Below, one piece after another: positions 1 through 12,507 of a stretch of 64,000 nt of DNA. The notes under the pieces are model-generated. The model was not told the origin of the DNA. It did not search any database and saw nothing but the letters and a program-made list of their open reading frames with translations. Made by a program: the position numbers and the translations under genes. The DNA lies in contig NC_133660.1 in the NCBI RefSeq assembly GCF_037893015.1, positions 165,634,911 to 165,698,910 on the forward strand, read 5' to 3'. This DNA comes from Macrotis lagotis. Taxonomy: Eukaryota; Chordata; Mammalia; Peramelemorphia; Peramelidae. Each line of letters starts with the position of its first letter. The first letter of the stretch is position 1.

Positions 1-654
1 AAAAATGTTATAAATATTTCATCACCATATTCTCCAGTATGTTTCTAACTCTTGAAATAAAACTCCCATCCATTAAATTCCCCCAAATCTTTACAATATA
101 AGTAGCTTTTGAGTGGAGGTGTCATTTTATTTATTCAAGTGTGCAGATTTGGGGGGGGGTGTACTGTTTGGGGGGTCTTATAACAGGAGTTCTTAACAAA
201 CTCCAAAGGGAACTGGGTACAGATTTATAAGCACCCTTGAATTTTGATGAGGAAAAAAATTACATCTTTATTTTAACTAAACTCTAACTGAAATTTTAGC
301 ATTTCCTTAATTTATTTAAAAACATTCTAAGAAGGAAGTTAGATAGATAGATAGATAAAAACTTGTAGTTAGTAAGTCAATCCCATGAAACAAGCTTAGG
401 TCCATTACTCCTGATTCAAATTCTTTAAGACATTTCCTCATAATCCCCTAAGTTATTTTTATCTAGATTCAATATCCTCAGTCCCTTTTGTCTTGCACAG
501 TGTAGTTTCAAGTTTCTTTGCCATCCTATCTGATACTTTTGTCAGTTTTCTTCCATAAAGGAGACACCCAAAGCCAAAGCAATATTCGGTGGCATGATTA
601 GGATAAAGTACCATTCATCTTACCCCTTCTTCTGTCTAGATACTGCTTCAGTTA
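1..654. other. Unannotated AT-rich flank
   Basis: No gene or clear repeat was recognised apart from a short (TAGA)n run at 340-356 and a G-run at 151-160. Confidence 0.5.
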
Positions 655-770
655 TGGAGAGGCAGTAGCATGCTGTAGTATCATTCAGGGTTGGGTTCAA
701 ATCTTGGTACATACTAGCTGTATGACCCTAGGCAAATTTGAACTTTGGTTTCCTCATATGTAAAAATCAA
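655..770 (+). repeat. Old MIR-like SINE remnant
   Basis: Contains the diverged SINE core: gggttgggttcaaatc, then a tgtatgaccctaggcaa block and a tttcctcat motif, in that order. It resembles MIR-type elements with no intact ends. Confidence 0.45.
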
Positions 771-959
771 TAAATCAAGCAGTCAACAAAATTAATAAGC
801 ATTGCCTTAGAAATAATACTAAGTCCTCAAAGAGGTTCAAAAGAGATAATGTATAACAAACTTTGCCAACCAGCAAGCACTATGTAGAAGTAGCCTGACA
901 AAATCTACTTCTAGTTTTACTTCCATGTCATATTGTTAACTCATAAGCTTTCACATTTC

Positions 960-1105
960 TTTTTTTTTTTGCAAGGCAAATGGGGTTAAGTGGCTTGCCC
1001 AAGGCCACACAGCTAGGTAATTATTAAGTGTCTGAAACCGAGTTTGCACCCAGGTACTCCTGACTCCAAGGCTGGTGCTTTATCCACTATGCCACCTAGC
1101 CGCCC
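960..1105 (-). mobile_element. WSINE1-type SINE with 15-bp target-site duplication
   Basis: Reverse-oriented tRNA-derived SINE: poly-T, gcaaggcaaatggggttaag, then the reversed B-box and A-box head ending ccacctagccgccc. It is flanked by the perfect repeat aagctttcacatttc at 945-959 and 1106-1120, so insertion was by L1-type target-primed reverse transcription. Confidence 0.9.
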
Positions 1106-1120
1106 AAGCTTTCACATTTC

Positions 1121-1560
1121 AATTAAGATGCCCAATCTTTTTCACATGTCACATCATATCCCCAGTACTATACTTGTGCCATTTTTTTCCACTTAGAGTA
1201 GATAGACATCATTTTGCCTTCTTAAATTTCACTTTTCTTAGATTCAGCAACTCTTTGTGGCCTGTTAGGATCTTTTGATGTTCAGTATGTTAGCTATTAC
1301 TCATAGGTAGCTTCATATTATCTGCAAATTTCACAAATATGTTTTCATTCAAGATATTGATAACCATGTTGCATAGAGCTACGGTCAAGAACTGATTCTT
1401 GGGGGACTCCACTAAAATCTTCCTTACTGGCACAAGTCTATTAATCATACTTTTGGAGTCCAAGTATTCAGCTAGTTCTATATACAATTAACTATGCTCT
1501 CATCTCAAGAGTTTTTCAGACTTTGTCCACCACTATGCCAGAGTATAGTTATTATGTATA
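1121..1560. other. Unannotated intergenic sequence
   Basis: AT-rich; only short unsupported frames on either strand and no recognised repeat. Confidence 0.4.
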
Positions 1561-1566
1561 AAGTTA

Positions 1567-1717
1567 GGTGCAGGTAGATGGCACAGTGGATAGAGTACTG
1601 GCCCTGGAATCAGGAGGACCTGAGTTCAAATTTGTCTTCAGACACTTAATAATTATCTAGTTGTGTGAGCTTGGGCAAGTCACTTAATCCCCCCATTGCC
1701 TTGCCAAAAAAAACAAA
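1567..1717 (+). mobile_element. WSINE1-type SINE
   Basis: Head ggtagatggcacagtggata, B-box-like gagttcaaat, tail ccattgccttgcc plus A-run. Near-duplicated flanks (atgtataaagtt before, atgtgtaaagta after) look like a target-site duplication with one mismatch. Confidence 0.85.
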
Positions 1718-1719
1718 AT

Positions 1720-2840
1720 GTGTAAAGTACTTAGCAAAACCCAAAGAGTTACATATATGTAAATTATAATAATTATTATTCCAATGTGCCCACATTATTT
1801 TCTTGATGTACCAGAAAGTAAACTTGCCAACTAAAGTCAATGAAAGGTCTGGACTGACTTGCTCTTGATGAATCAATACTGCTTCACAGTAATCACAAAC
1901 CATCTTTTTAAAAATGTGTTCCAGAAATTTTGTCAGGAATCAAAGTCAAACTCACTTCAACTTGTAGGCTGAAGAATCCAACATCTTGACTTCCATCCAA
2001 GATGGCTATGTGATTGGAAACAAGTTACTTGGCTCTTTTACAATCATAGTTAAGCTTAGAAATCCAGGTATACCTCGACATCATGATGGTATCAGAGGAG
2101 GACTTTGAGAAGAAGATATTAGCTTTAGGAAAATCAATTTAGCAGCTGTGCAGAGGATGAATTAGTAAAAAGAGATTAAAATCTGAGCAAGAAATAAGAA
2201 GACTATTGCAATGGTCTATCAAGAAGTGAAGAGGAGCTGAACATGGGATGGTGCTGGCACAACTAGGGAAAAGGAGATGGATTTGAGAGAGCTTAGCAAC
2301 TGTTTGGTTATTGGTGGTAAATGAGAGAGAGAAGAATCCAGGAAGATGGCTAGGTTGTGAAACTAGAGTAGTAATGCTCTCAATAAAGATAGAGGGAGTA
2401 GGAAGAGTGATATATTTGTGAAGAAAGATAATGAATTCTCTTTTAGATATGTTGAATTTGAGCTGTATATCAGAGTTCCATTTGGAGATGTCTAACCATC
2501 TGAGGGATGGGACTGGAGCTCAGGAGAAAGATGAGGATTAGACTTTAGCTGTAGAGATGATAATTGAATCAAAAGGAATTGATGAGATCACAAAGAGAAA
2601 GAAGAATAAAGGGCCCAAGTTGGTGTATGTTGGCCCCCACCTATGCCAGGGAGAGGATCAATTATACTTCAGATCAAAATGGTTACCTTAATAATAGCAA
2701 ATATTTGTTGACTGAGACTTCCTACTTCTCTTGTACCTGCTCTAGAAAAATCCTCAAGTTCATACTAGGTAGAATAATGATCAAAAAATTCAATACAATA
2801 CGATGGTGATTTTTTTCACTCCAGAAATTGTATAAGAGGT
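1720..2840. other. Unannotated; possible unnamed interspersed repeat about 2080-2600
   Basis: The middle part (gaggactttgagaagaag through ggactggagctcaggagaaa) reads like a familiar mammalian interspersed repeat, but I cannot name the family. No coding capacity is supported. Confidence 0.3.
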
Positions 2841-3289
2841 CAGTCAGAAGTTGTCATAGCAAGGGGGGCTGCCAGAAAAGCCAGCACCAGGATAGCATAG
2901 CCTCTGTGTCCTGAAGCAGTAAAAGTGAAGATCTTCAAGGAAATTCCAAGTTCAGAAATTCCACAAATGGGGATATTGGAAACTCCAAGGAAAAGAGCAC
3001 TCAGATCAAAAACCAAGGGCTCCCAAATCTCTAATACTCTGACCTGAAATGCCAGAAAGGACCTGAAACATTTAGTAATTTGAACTTTAAAGTTTAGAGG
3101 GAATTTATCACATTAAGGTTACAGGAACCCAGGTGACCCAGAGCCAATCACTCCATCCAAATGAGCAGCAAGGTGCAGAACCAGGCCAAGAGCCAAAGTC
3201 ATAAATCAGGAATTAAAGCTAAAGAGAAACAACTGAAAAGTAAAAAAAAAAATTACTGTAGTTCTAGAGAGCCCTGAAAGAAGTAACTA

Positions 3290-3609
3290 GGGCAGCTAGG
3301 TGGCACAGTGAATAGAAGACTGGCCTTGGATTCAGGAGAATAATTGAAGTTCAAAATCCTACCTCAGACACTTGCCACTTACTAGCTGGGTGACCTTGGG
3401 CAAGTCACTTAACCCTGATTGCCTCACATCCAGGGCCATCTCCAGTCATTCTGATTCATATCTGACCACTGTATCCAGTGGAGGAGAAAGTGAGACTGGT
3501 GAATGAGCATATCACCCCCTCACTCAAATACAATTCATGTGCTAGTTGTGACATCATCTCTCTGATGTCATGGTCTTCTTCGAGAACAAAGAACAAACAT
3601 CATCAGCAA
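3290..3609 (+). mobile_element. tRNA-SINE with RTE-type 3' tail (MAR1/WALLSI type)
   Basis: The usual marsupial SINE head (gggcagctaggtggcacagt) continues past attgcctcacatccaggg into a tail with tggtcttcttcgagaacaaa and ending gaacaaac. This is the RTE-mobilised class rather than the poly-A class. Family name from memory. Confidence 0.8.
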
Positions 3610-3909
3610 GGAGCTCTTAATAATTATAAGTAGAAGCTCAAAGGAAAAATTGGGTTTTCTATGAGGACCACATGAATACCTAGAAAAAAAGAGGTTTTGA
3701 AAATGAAATATAATCTCTGCAAAAAGGGAATTGAAATAAGAAAAGAAAGTGTTAGATATTGCTAAGAAATGAATTCCCTGAGAGGAAAAAAGTAAGATAC
3801 CTGATAAAAAAGGAAAAAAACAAACTGCAAAACAAGTCAAGAAATAATCATTTAGGAATCATTAGATTCCTTTAAAAGTATGATTTTTTAAAAAAATTGG
3901 ATATTGTAT

Positions 3910-4722
3910 GACCAGAAAGGACAATGATCAATGTTGGAAGGGATGTGGGAAATCTGGGACACTAATGCATTGTGGGTGGAGCTGTGAGCTCCTCCAACTT
4001 TTCTGGAGAGCACTTTGGGATTATGCCCAAATGGCAATAAAAATATGCATACCCTTTGATCCAGTAATACCACTACTGGGTCTATACCCTGAAGAGATGA
4101 TGAAAAAGGGTAAAAACATCACTTGTACAAAAATATTCATAGCAGCCCTGTTTATGGTGGCAAAGAATTGGAAATTGAGTGAATGTCCATCAATTGGGGA
4201 ATGGCTGAACAAATTATGGTATATGTATGTTATGGAACACTATTATTTTATTAGAAACCAGGAGGGATGGGAATTCAGGAAAGCCTGGAGGGATTTGCAT
4301 GAACTGATGCTGAGTAAGATGAGCAGAACCAGAACGTTGTACATCCTTACAGCAACATGAGGGTGATGATCAACCTTAATTGACTTGCTCATTCCGTCAG
4401 TGCAACAATAATCAGGCACAATTTTAGGGTATTTGTGATGGAGAATAACATCTGTATCCAAAGAAAGAATTGTGGAGTTTAAACAAAAACCAAAGACTAT
4501 TTATTACCTTTAATTAAAAAAGGTATCTTATCATGTAATTTTGCTTCTTATATGTTATATTTTCCTTAAGGAAATGATTTCTCTCTCAACACATTCAATT
4601 GTGATCAATATATAGTATGGAAACAATGTAAAGACTATCAGACTGCCTTCTCTGGGGGGGTGGGGGGAGGAAAGCGAGATTAGGAAAAATTGTAAAATTC
4701 AAAAAACAATTTAAAAAATTCA
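3910..4722 (+). mobile_element. 5'-truncated L1: ORF2 C-terminus and 3' UTR
   Basis: Open frame 3908-4360 encodes the L1 ORF2 C-terminal region (motifs CWKGCGKSGTLMHC, IPFDPVIPLLGLYP, ITCTKIFIAALF). A 3' UTR with a G-run and an A-rich end follows. It is bracketed by gatattgtat at 3900-3909 and 4723-4732, a 10-bp target-site duplication. Confidence 0.9.
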
Positions 4723-5739
4723 GATATTGTATTTTTTTTAATTTAGAATTTTTTAGTTAAGCATTTGTTTTTTTCTCCCAGCCAATTCCCTCCTTATAAT
4801 AAATATTCATAGTCAAGGCAAAAAAATTCTTACATTGGCTAATTCTGTATCTTGAACCCAGGACACCATATTTTAAGAAATCACAAATGAAAGCTACTAA
4901 GATTTATCACAACTAGAGGGCAAAGTAAAGAGGGAAAGTATCCACTAAACTTTTTCCTCAAAAGGAAAAGTCCAGGAATATCATTGTCAAAAATTCAGAA
5001 AGAAAAGGAAAAAAAAAAAACGTCAAGCATCCAGAAAGAAGTAGTTCAAGTATTAAGGAACTATAGTTAGGAACATACAAGACTTGGAAATTTTTATTAA
5101 AAAGAAGAGATCTGGGAATACAATGTTCAAAAGGTAAGAGGTAGGCTTACACTTAGAATAACCTACCCAACAAAATTGTGTAAAAATCTGTAGGGGGGGG
5201 AATGGATCTTAAATGGAATAGAGAACTTCTAAACATTTTTTGATGAAAAGAAAGGGCTGAGTAGGAACTTTGAAATGCGAATACAGATTCAAGAGAAATC
5301 TAGAAAATAAGTTCGTGTGAACAATTTGAAGAAGGTATAGAGTGGAAGAGAGAAGCAACGAATGTTCCTTAATCACTCTATTATCTTTAAAGGGTATTGA
5401 GTGACTAACAAAAACAAAGGTCCAAGGTGATAGAATGGGTCTGATCTCAGGGTCTGAAGAGGTGAAAGAAAAGAGAGAATAAAAAGAATATACAAGTATG
5501 GAAAAGAGAATCACAGACAGCTTCTCCTTCCTCATAATTGGGATGTATGGCAAAGTATACATCAAAGTCAATAGAAAAAACATGTGGGACTGAGAAAGAG
5601 AATGGGAAGAGGGGGTTGGGGAAGGCTAACAACAGAGGGGGAATAGTCTCAAGCAAAGCAAACTTCTTGATTCTTCAGTAGGTTCATAATGGGGAAAGCA
5701 AAAAAAAAAAGACAAAGAACTGGAATATAAGGGGATATT

Positions 5740-6140
5740 TATTAGTTGGGGAGTGGCTGAATAAATTGCCAAACATGAATATAATGGAATATTATTGTAA
5801 GAAGTTATAAAAGAGATGATTCCAGAAAATCCTGGATAGTTTTAATTGAGGTAGACTGAAGTAGATAAAATCAGAATAATTTATACAAGGATGACAGCAC
5901 TATAAAGAAAAAAGGATTTTCAAAGATTTAAGAACGGTAATCAATTCAGGTACCAGCCTTGTCTCCAAAGGACCTGTGACTAAGTAGGCTGCCTGTCCTT
6001 GATAGATGATAAATACAAAGTACCAAAAAAGACATACATCTTTGGACATGACCATTCTATAAATTCATTTTTCTTGCCTAGTTTATCTGTTGGGGGGGTA
6101 GTTGTTTGTTTATTAGAGTTTGACCAAAAAAAAAAAAAGA
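5740..6140 (+). mobile_element. Old L1 3' end
   Basis: Starts with the diverged segment ggggagtggctgaataaatt and continues through cagaataatttatacaa to a G-run and an A13 tail at 6125-6140. The order matches the 3' ends of older marsupial L1 elements. Confidence 0.6.
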
Positions 6141-6149
6141 AACATTTTT

Positions 6150-7935
6150 AAAATACACAGTATAGAAACAGAAGGAAGCATATAGGTAGCACAAAGAATT
6201 CATTAGAGACTTTCTTTAAAGTAAGTGATATAAAATGAAGATTCACTTTCATTAATTTTGTGTTCTGTGTATATGGAACTATTCTAGTTTTTAATATTTA
6301 GGTTCAGAAAAAATTCCATAAGAGAAGACTTAGGATTAGTTAAGAAACAAAGTGAAAACTCACCTAAGAGAATATACTGAAGACAAGTGGATAACCATGA
6401 TAAATACTATAGAGAGAGACCAAAAGGGATAAGGATAGGGGGAAAAATCATTAGATTCAGCAACAGATTATTTGGGTTGAGGAGGTCATAAGGGGAGGCA
6501 ATGATCTGATATCTTGAAGATGAGTCTTATGGATTCCAAACCCAGCCTTTTATCCACTGTACTCCCATGTGACCCAGGAAGTATGACTTTCCTGCTGGTG
6601 TCATTTGCTGTTTTCTACCAATCTTCAACTGTAATATAGCTTCTTGTTCAGCAATAACCCCATTTCTGAAAAACTCATGACCTCAGGCTATTTTATTTCT
6701 TTTTTGATAGCCCAGGAAACTAGCTAAAGAAACCACCCTTTGGAGATTTAAAATTTTGAATTTTGAACTACTTTTCTTGGGCTAATTAGTTGAGGTTAAG
6801 AGAAAGTGCCTGAAATCCAGTTTGTCAGTTGAAACTCATATAACTTGGAGTGAAAAAATCCTTTCAATTCCTTTCAACTCTCATGATGCAGTTGTGGTCT
6901 ATGGGCTGGATCCCAGGGCTAGAGGAAAAAGATTGATAGAGGCTGGTGACCCTCATTCTGTTTCTCCCCTGTGGATATGTAATTAGAAGATCTAGATTTG
7001 AATTTATTATTTATGGGAAATTTTGTGGCCTTTATTTCTTTAGCTCTAAATGAAGTGATTGAACAAAATTTCAAAATTTATAAAGTCCATCCCAGCTCCA
7101 GAGTTCCTATCTTATGAATCAGGATTATAGGATTCAGAGCTAGAAGGAATCTTAGATTATCACCTTTTCTAACTACCTTGTTTTTTAAGATAAGAAACTT
7201 CACATGTTCGAATCATCTCACTTTCCTTGGGTCCCTTTTAGCTCTCCAGATACTTTGCATACTTGTGTGATCAAAGATACTTACCTTTAAGAGAAAAAAA
7301 CTTCAATGTAAAGAACATAAAAAATAAAGTGAATATTGTATAATTACAATGACTAAGCTTGCCTCTGAAATAGAAATGGAAAACTATCTCCTTTCCCCAA
7401 CTTAACTAGAGAGGTTGGATATTGTGGATGAGGAACCTTGCATATACCATCAGACTCAATTACTATTATATTGTTTCCTTTTTTTCTCTCTCATTTTTGT
7501 TACATGGAGAAAGTCCCTGGTTTGAGATATATTTGGAAATAAAGGTGATGTATAAATAAAAGCCATCAATAAAAAATTTAAAATAATGATTATCTCAAAT
7601 GGATTGATTTTTTTAAAAAATCATTTGGGGCAAGTATTTTCCACTGAGAATTGTTCTTTTGGGGGAGAGGTTAATATATTCAAACAGCCTATATTCAAAT
7701 GAATGTGGTACTTACAGCTTTCTCAGTCAAGACTGTTCCTAAAAGGTCTGAATTATTGATGTTATCTGACTGCACCTGTATGAATGTAGAAAAAGCAAGT
7801 TTTTAAAAAACAAACCAATCTACGTAGTATGTTTCTAAATGTTAAAACCTGAAGTGATGTTTTCTAAAACACCTGCAAAGACAAAGATGCAAAAGTCACT
7901 TTCTTACATATTGATTTAATTTTTATATCATACAG
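6150..7935. other. Unannotated DNA upstream of LRRC66
   Basis: Mostly unrecognised. 7121-7210 resembles the start of a MIR-like marsupial SINE (gattcagagctagaaggaat). A palindromic-half HNF1-like gttaatatatt lies near 7670, too weak to call. Confidence 0.35.
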
Positions 7936-8168
7936 GATCTGTTTGACCCATTGAACTTTCTGCTTCTTAGTGTTCCAGTAATAAGTCACATTTTTCACTC
8001 AGGACGGAATTGTAGATAAGCATAATCGACTTTGCTCCTTTTGTAGAACCAGTGAGGAAGCAGCAAAGTCCCAAACCTTGATAATGTTTCACTAATTCCA
8101 AAGCAGACTGCCAGGTGACTGCCGGGTGACTGCTTGCTGACGGATGTTTTAAAAACAAGCATTTTAAA
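7936..8168 (+). other. LRRC66: Candidate LRRC66 5' UTR exon
   Basis: This stretch shows no SINE or LINE similarity. It ends in AAAG|GTGAGA, a good splice donor at 8169. A possible acceptor, TTTTATATCATACAG, lies at 7935. It is proposed because the first coding exon is preceded by a splice-acceptor-like sequence. The upstream boundary could equally be a transcription start. No TATA box or CpG island was seen. Confidence 0.3.
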
Positions 8169-8431
8169 GGTGAGATCCAGGGGAATAAATTAGATTAGTA
8201 GTTTGAAAGTGATACAAATATTAATTCTGTTGAATCTTTAATCTTTTGGAAGATAAATCTTAGCAAAAAAATCTTCAAGCACTAAAATGTTTGGAAGAAA
8301 GTAAAAGGTATCTTTAAAATAATCTTAAATTCTTTCAGTTTAGATATACATTTTTTCTTCTAGCTTTAAAAAATGTTACAATATATGAATAATGTAATTC
8401 ATTTACTTTTTCTTTTTTTCAAACAGGCATT

Positions 8432-8927
8432 ATGAAAAGCTCTTACCTCGGTGTTATTACTGTGTTGCTAAGTCTTTATTTTACCAGAAAAGCAGCCACC
8501 AAATCAAGAAAACTTGATATTCTGTCTGACTATGGATGCCGATGGAATGGGGACCTTTTGATGGATTGTTCTTTTACTGGAAAATCTGATATACCAATAG
8601 CCATACCACAAACAGTGACCACAGTGGATTTAAGTTACAATTCTATTAGAACTCTCTCAGTATGTAACATGAAAAAGGAAGATTGGACCACAAAACACCT
8701 GAATCTTAGTAACAATGGGATATTTGAGCTAACTTTCAGCTCCTTTATGTGTTTTCCCTCTTTGGAAACATTAAACCTGAGTGACAATAGAATCTACTCC
8801 ATCTCATTGGATCTACAGAGACATGGCAGTTTATTGGAGGAATTCCAAAGAAAGGGTTTCAGAAACATCTTTACATCTCTCAAAGTTTTATCAATTCAAA
8901 GAAATAATCTTAATGCTACTCCAGGGG
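8432..8927 (+). CDS. LRRC66: LRRC66 coding exon 1: signal peptide, N-cap, first LRRs
   Basis: Encodes residues 1-165 plus the first base of codon 166. The ATG at 8432 is chosen because a hydrophobic signal sequence (about residues 5-17) follows at once and the frame matches the remembered human start. Cys36 and Cys46 form the N-cap. LRR consensus segments follow, with DLSYN, NLSNN, NLSDN and SIQRN cores. The exon ends at a strong donor (G|GTAAGT, GT at 8928). A pyrimidine-rich tract and CAG lie five bases upstream of the ATG (AG at 8425-8426), so this is probably not the first transcribed exon. Read past the donor, the frame runs a further 18 codons to a stop near 8981; that extension is intron. 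Confidence 0.93.
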
Positions 8928-11071
8928 GTAAGTGTAAGTATAAAAAAAATAGAATGCAGTACACAATAAATGTGCCCACTTGACTTGGGATGCTTTTGTA
9001 TAATAATGAGCTTCATTTTAGCTTTCAGTTTTATTTGCATGGAATTCGAGCTGAAAAGAGAGCTGTCTATTGTCTTTAGAGCAGGTGTTGTCTTTAAGAG
9101 TCTTTTAAATTTGGTATATTTTCAAAATTAGTGCTATAACTTAAAGGAATTTTAAAAACCATTGGTTTTTCTTTCCCATGATATGAATCTCATTCTTGAT
9201 AATGTCAACTTCTCAAAGTACATTAGGAAGTATAAAAGTGTTGGACTTTAACTTTTTTATTATCTTTTAATTACTGAGTATACCAAATTATTCCAGTGAC
9301 AAAAGGTTCTAAGAAATGAGTAGATTTGGATCTGATTTATTTGACATAGAACTGGATTTAACTTCAGTGTTATTACTAAAGAGAGCATTTTCAATTTTCT
9401 TATCTTATTAGGATATATTTTTTCTGCAGCTTGCCAAATGGTCTGGAGGTAAGGATCAAAAATATTGTATTTCTGTCTATTAGTATGCAAAATATCTTCA
9501 ATTGTTGAATTTTCTTCCTCTGCATGTAGAACAAACTTACAGAAATATATTGTGCTGCCAAAATTTATTAGGATCACAATCCCATATCCATTTCTGGTTC
9601 CTAACAGACTCTGCCTCCTTCAATAACAAGATTATCCCCTCCAGGACTCTTCTAGTCTGATGGTAAATGTTCTAAGTAATAAATGGTGCTTCCATTGATT
9701 CTCTTGGGAGACTATTCAGTAATGTATAGCTTTATTCTAGGAAACATATCTGGCTATTCAGTCTCAATTTACCTTATTTTCTTTTCCTTGTATGTTGCTA
9801 TTCAGTTTCCTTTACTTTGGCAGGGAGAAGCTTGAGGTATTTACATATTCCATCAAAATTTATTAAGCACTAGGTATTATAGGAGAAGCAAAGATATATT
9901 AGAAGTATGCCATCTTCTTTTCATTCCAATTTATACCCATTAAGTTTTTCCTTTGAGTCCAAATATTCTATTTTGTATTTTTTTCTCCATACTTGTTTTT
10001 AGTATCTTTTAGATAGTAGTGACCTAGAGATAATTATTCTGAGGATAATATCAATAGAATTGGGAAGAAAAAAATTGCTTCCTCCTTCCCTGTCCTTTTC
10101 AGACATAGTCTATTGACCTTCTCTTTTATATTTCATTGAATAAGGTCAGGTGTTTTTGTTTTATTTTTTTTTAATAAGATGCTGGGCCCTCTTCCTCCAT
10201 AACTAGTAAAGGGTCTCTTTACTGTCCTTGCTATAATATGGAGATTGTAGTGCTCACATTTGGACATCTTAAACCTCAATAATACTTTGTTTTGCATCAG
10301 GATAGTAGAAATAATCAAAAAGCCCTGAATCTGATCTTAGAGGACTTCAGTTCAAAATTTAACTTCAGTTGTACCTTGAACAAGTTTAACTTCTCATGTT
10401 TCAGTATTTTCTGCAAGTAATATGAAGTCAAGAATATACAGCATCAGAGCATCCCCGTCCACACTCTATATGAGAGGGAGCTCTTCAAAAAACTATCCCA
10501 ATTTCAAGGCACTCAAAAGATCCTCATTGACTCAAAACCATAGTTCATGGACCCCTATAAATGTAGTTACTTTTACCTTCAGCCATAAGACATAACTTGT
10601 TTAAATTTAAGTGTTTTTAATAAAATAATATATAAAATACAATAATAGAAGAATGTTTATCCCTACTTCCACCCCAATAAAATTAGGTCACACTTTGCTT
10701 CAAATATATATGCCATTAGTAGGAAGAAAAGTTAAAGGAAAGAATGAAACAAACAAATGAATGAATAAACAAAAAAGTATTTTAGGCTTGAGATTCTTTG
10801 ATATAATACAAATAGAAATCCTAAATTTCATTTTGTATATACAATCAATACTTTTGTGTATAAATCATTCTCAAGCCTTTCTAATCCTTTGCATTTTTGT
10901 GGTTTGAATTATTTTCCCCTAATTGTAGTATTTGTGGTTTGCCCAGAATAATTTTGTTGTTTTACATATCTGCTCTATAGCCAATTATTCATTTATTTTT
11001 GTGTGAAAAAATATTCTAAGAAGCCAGGGCAAGTAAGAAAGAGGTGCTACCTAGAACCCCTTACTATAGAA
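8928..11071. other. Intron 1, 5' part: no recognised feature
   Basis: AT-rich sequence with no confident repeat or coding signal. Short frames at 9260-9577 and 10133-10318 on the minus strand have no recognisable protein content. Confidence 0.4.
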
Positions 11072-11252
11072 CAGGAATTCTTAACCATTTTTTGTTTCAT
11101 AGACCCCTTTGGCAATTTGGTGAAGTTTATGAACTCTCTCTCAGATTAATGTTTTTAAATGATAAAATAAAATACATAGGATTACAAAGGAAATGGCAAT
11201 TATCAAACTTTTTTTTTAAAAAGTTTGCCAACTCCAAGGTCAAGAATCTCTG
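11072..11252 (+). mobile_element. hAT-type MITE
   Basis: Termini caggaattcttaacc and ggtcaagaatctctg are imperfect inverted repeats (12 of 15 match). The interior matches the common amniote MITE pattern (tttcatagacccctttggca, aataaaatacataggattac). Imperfect 8-bp flanks ctatagaa and ctctagag fit hAT integration. A second copy lies near 54.1-54.9 kb. Confidence 0.65.
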
Positions 11253-11259
11253 CTCTAGA

Positions 11260-12507
11260 GAATAATCACATGATCCAGAGCCATATCTGACCTTTCCCAT
11301 AAGGGCTACTCTGATTTCTTCTTATAGCCATTTATGCTATTTTTAACATCCACTCCACCCCACCCTGAGGCATTTATAGGAGTACTAAATATTATCACCA
11401 TAATGAAATGACCCATCCCCATATTTAGAGGATTTCAGTGAGCAGAAGTAGAGTGATTGGCTCAGTCAATGCTGGGGTGATTTGATTACAACACTGCCCT
11501 GTACATAGTTCTGTATGGCTGAAAAGTAGATTCATAGACATTGGTCCAGACCTTTGACCATCCTCTAGTCCAACTCACTAAACCCTGGTCTTATGAATCT
11601 AAATCCAGAATTCTTTCCATGGCATCACAAGCCTAGTCATATATTTGGAATAATTCTTGGTTTAATAAGAGCAACCATTGAGTCCAGTTTATTCTGGCCT
11701 CCCTTTTTTATACTTCCAAGCATTTTTATTACCTTTTATTCTTCCTCAGATGAGAGTTTAAAAATTATCATCCACTGTGCATCCTCCTATGAGAAGGCAC
11801 CACATTATAATGGAAAAGGTAATACTCTTAAAACCAGAAAAAAACAGAGTCTAAACCATAGCACTGTGTCTATGGGTTGATCAATAAGCACATGTACCAA
11901 ACTGATGCTCCCGAGTGCTGGGAAAACAAGGAAAACAGAAAGAAAGACAATCCCTGCCCTCACAGTTTAGATTCTAATGAGGGAAGAATAAAACCAAAAT
12001 GAAAGGGGAGAGGGAGAGATGAGAATGAAGGAACTATCAGCTATCTGAATGAAGTCATGGTAGAGTAAGTCAGAAGGAATGGAGACATGGCTGGCCTGGG
12101 CACCTCCTTAAAAGAAGATTCTGGAGTAACTATCCAGAGGGAGAAATCAAAGGTACAGGGTACTTCCAGTATGTTAATTCCATAGAGGGAGTTTTTAGGA
12201 GGAAGAGATTTCTGGGGATTGGTACAAAAAGTCTGGCGTATAACCTGGAGTGAAATGAAGACCAATAAGTTAATTTATTTAATTCCTATTACTTTAATTA
12301 ATATTTAATACCAATAACTAATTTTTCTCAGCTTCACTTTCCTCTCCTATAAAATGAGAATAAGAATACTTATACTATCTAGTCCATTATTCTCTGGAGA
12401 ATGTTTGACAAACAAGAATTAAATAAATGTGAATTATTAGTTTGTATTACAATATATTCCCTTGACCCAAGCTTGAAGTTAGCAGGAAGGAGTTAGAAAG
12501 AAATGGT
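11260..12507. other. Intron 1: unannotated
   Basis: No confident repeat or gene. 11520-11590 has weak MIR-like wording. The minus frame at 12041-12265 is not convincing. Confidence 0.35.

Larger units (their letters stand above)
2850..5740 (+). mobile_element. Decayed half-L1 (HAL1-like) element, interrupted
   Basis: Degraded A-rich sequence. Its 4850-5600 part parallels the ORF1 C-terminal and 3' region of the better half-L1 copies here; for example, a frame near 5240 carries an FFDEKKGLSRNFEMRIQ stretch like the LLKQPELNRKFDLQVQ of the copy at 21170. It is interrupted by a SINE (3290-3609) and a younger L1 end (3910-4722). Borders are uncertain. Confidence 0.45.

Noticed and set aside
1567-1640. 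tRNA gene from the A-box/B-box-like SINE head
   Set aside because: The heads are followed by SINE bodies and tails and occur many times; they cannot fold as complete tRNAs with matched acceptor stems.
5209-5656. Minus-strand frames of 124 and 69 residues
   Set aside because: Hydrophobic Phe/Leu/Ser composition comes from reading A/G-rich half-L1 sequence on the opposite strand.
1-8400. 3' end of SGCB, the human neighbour of LRRC66
   Set aside because: No sarcoglycan coding sequence was found; a UTR-only overlap cannot be recognised from sequence alone.
8928-8983. Exon 1 frame continuing to a stop near 8981
   Set aside because: The G|GTAAGT donor and exact LRR continuation in exon 2 show that this is intron; it would also be the only support for a 183-residue truncated protein.
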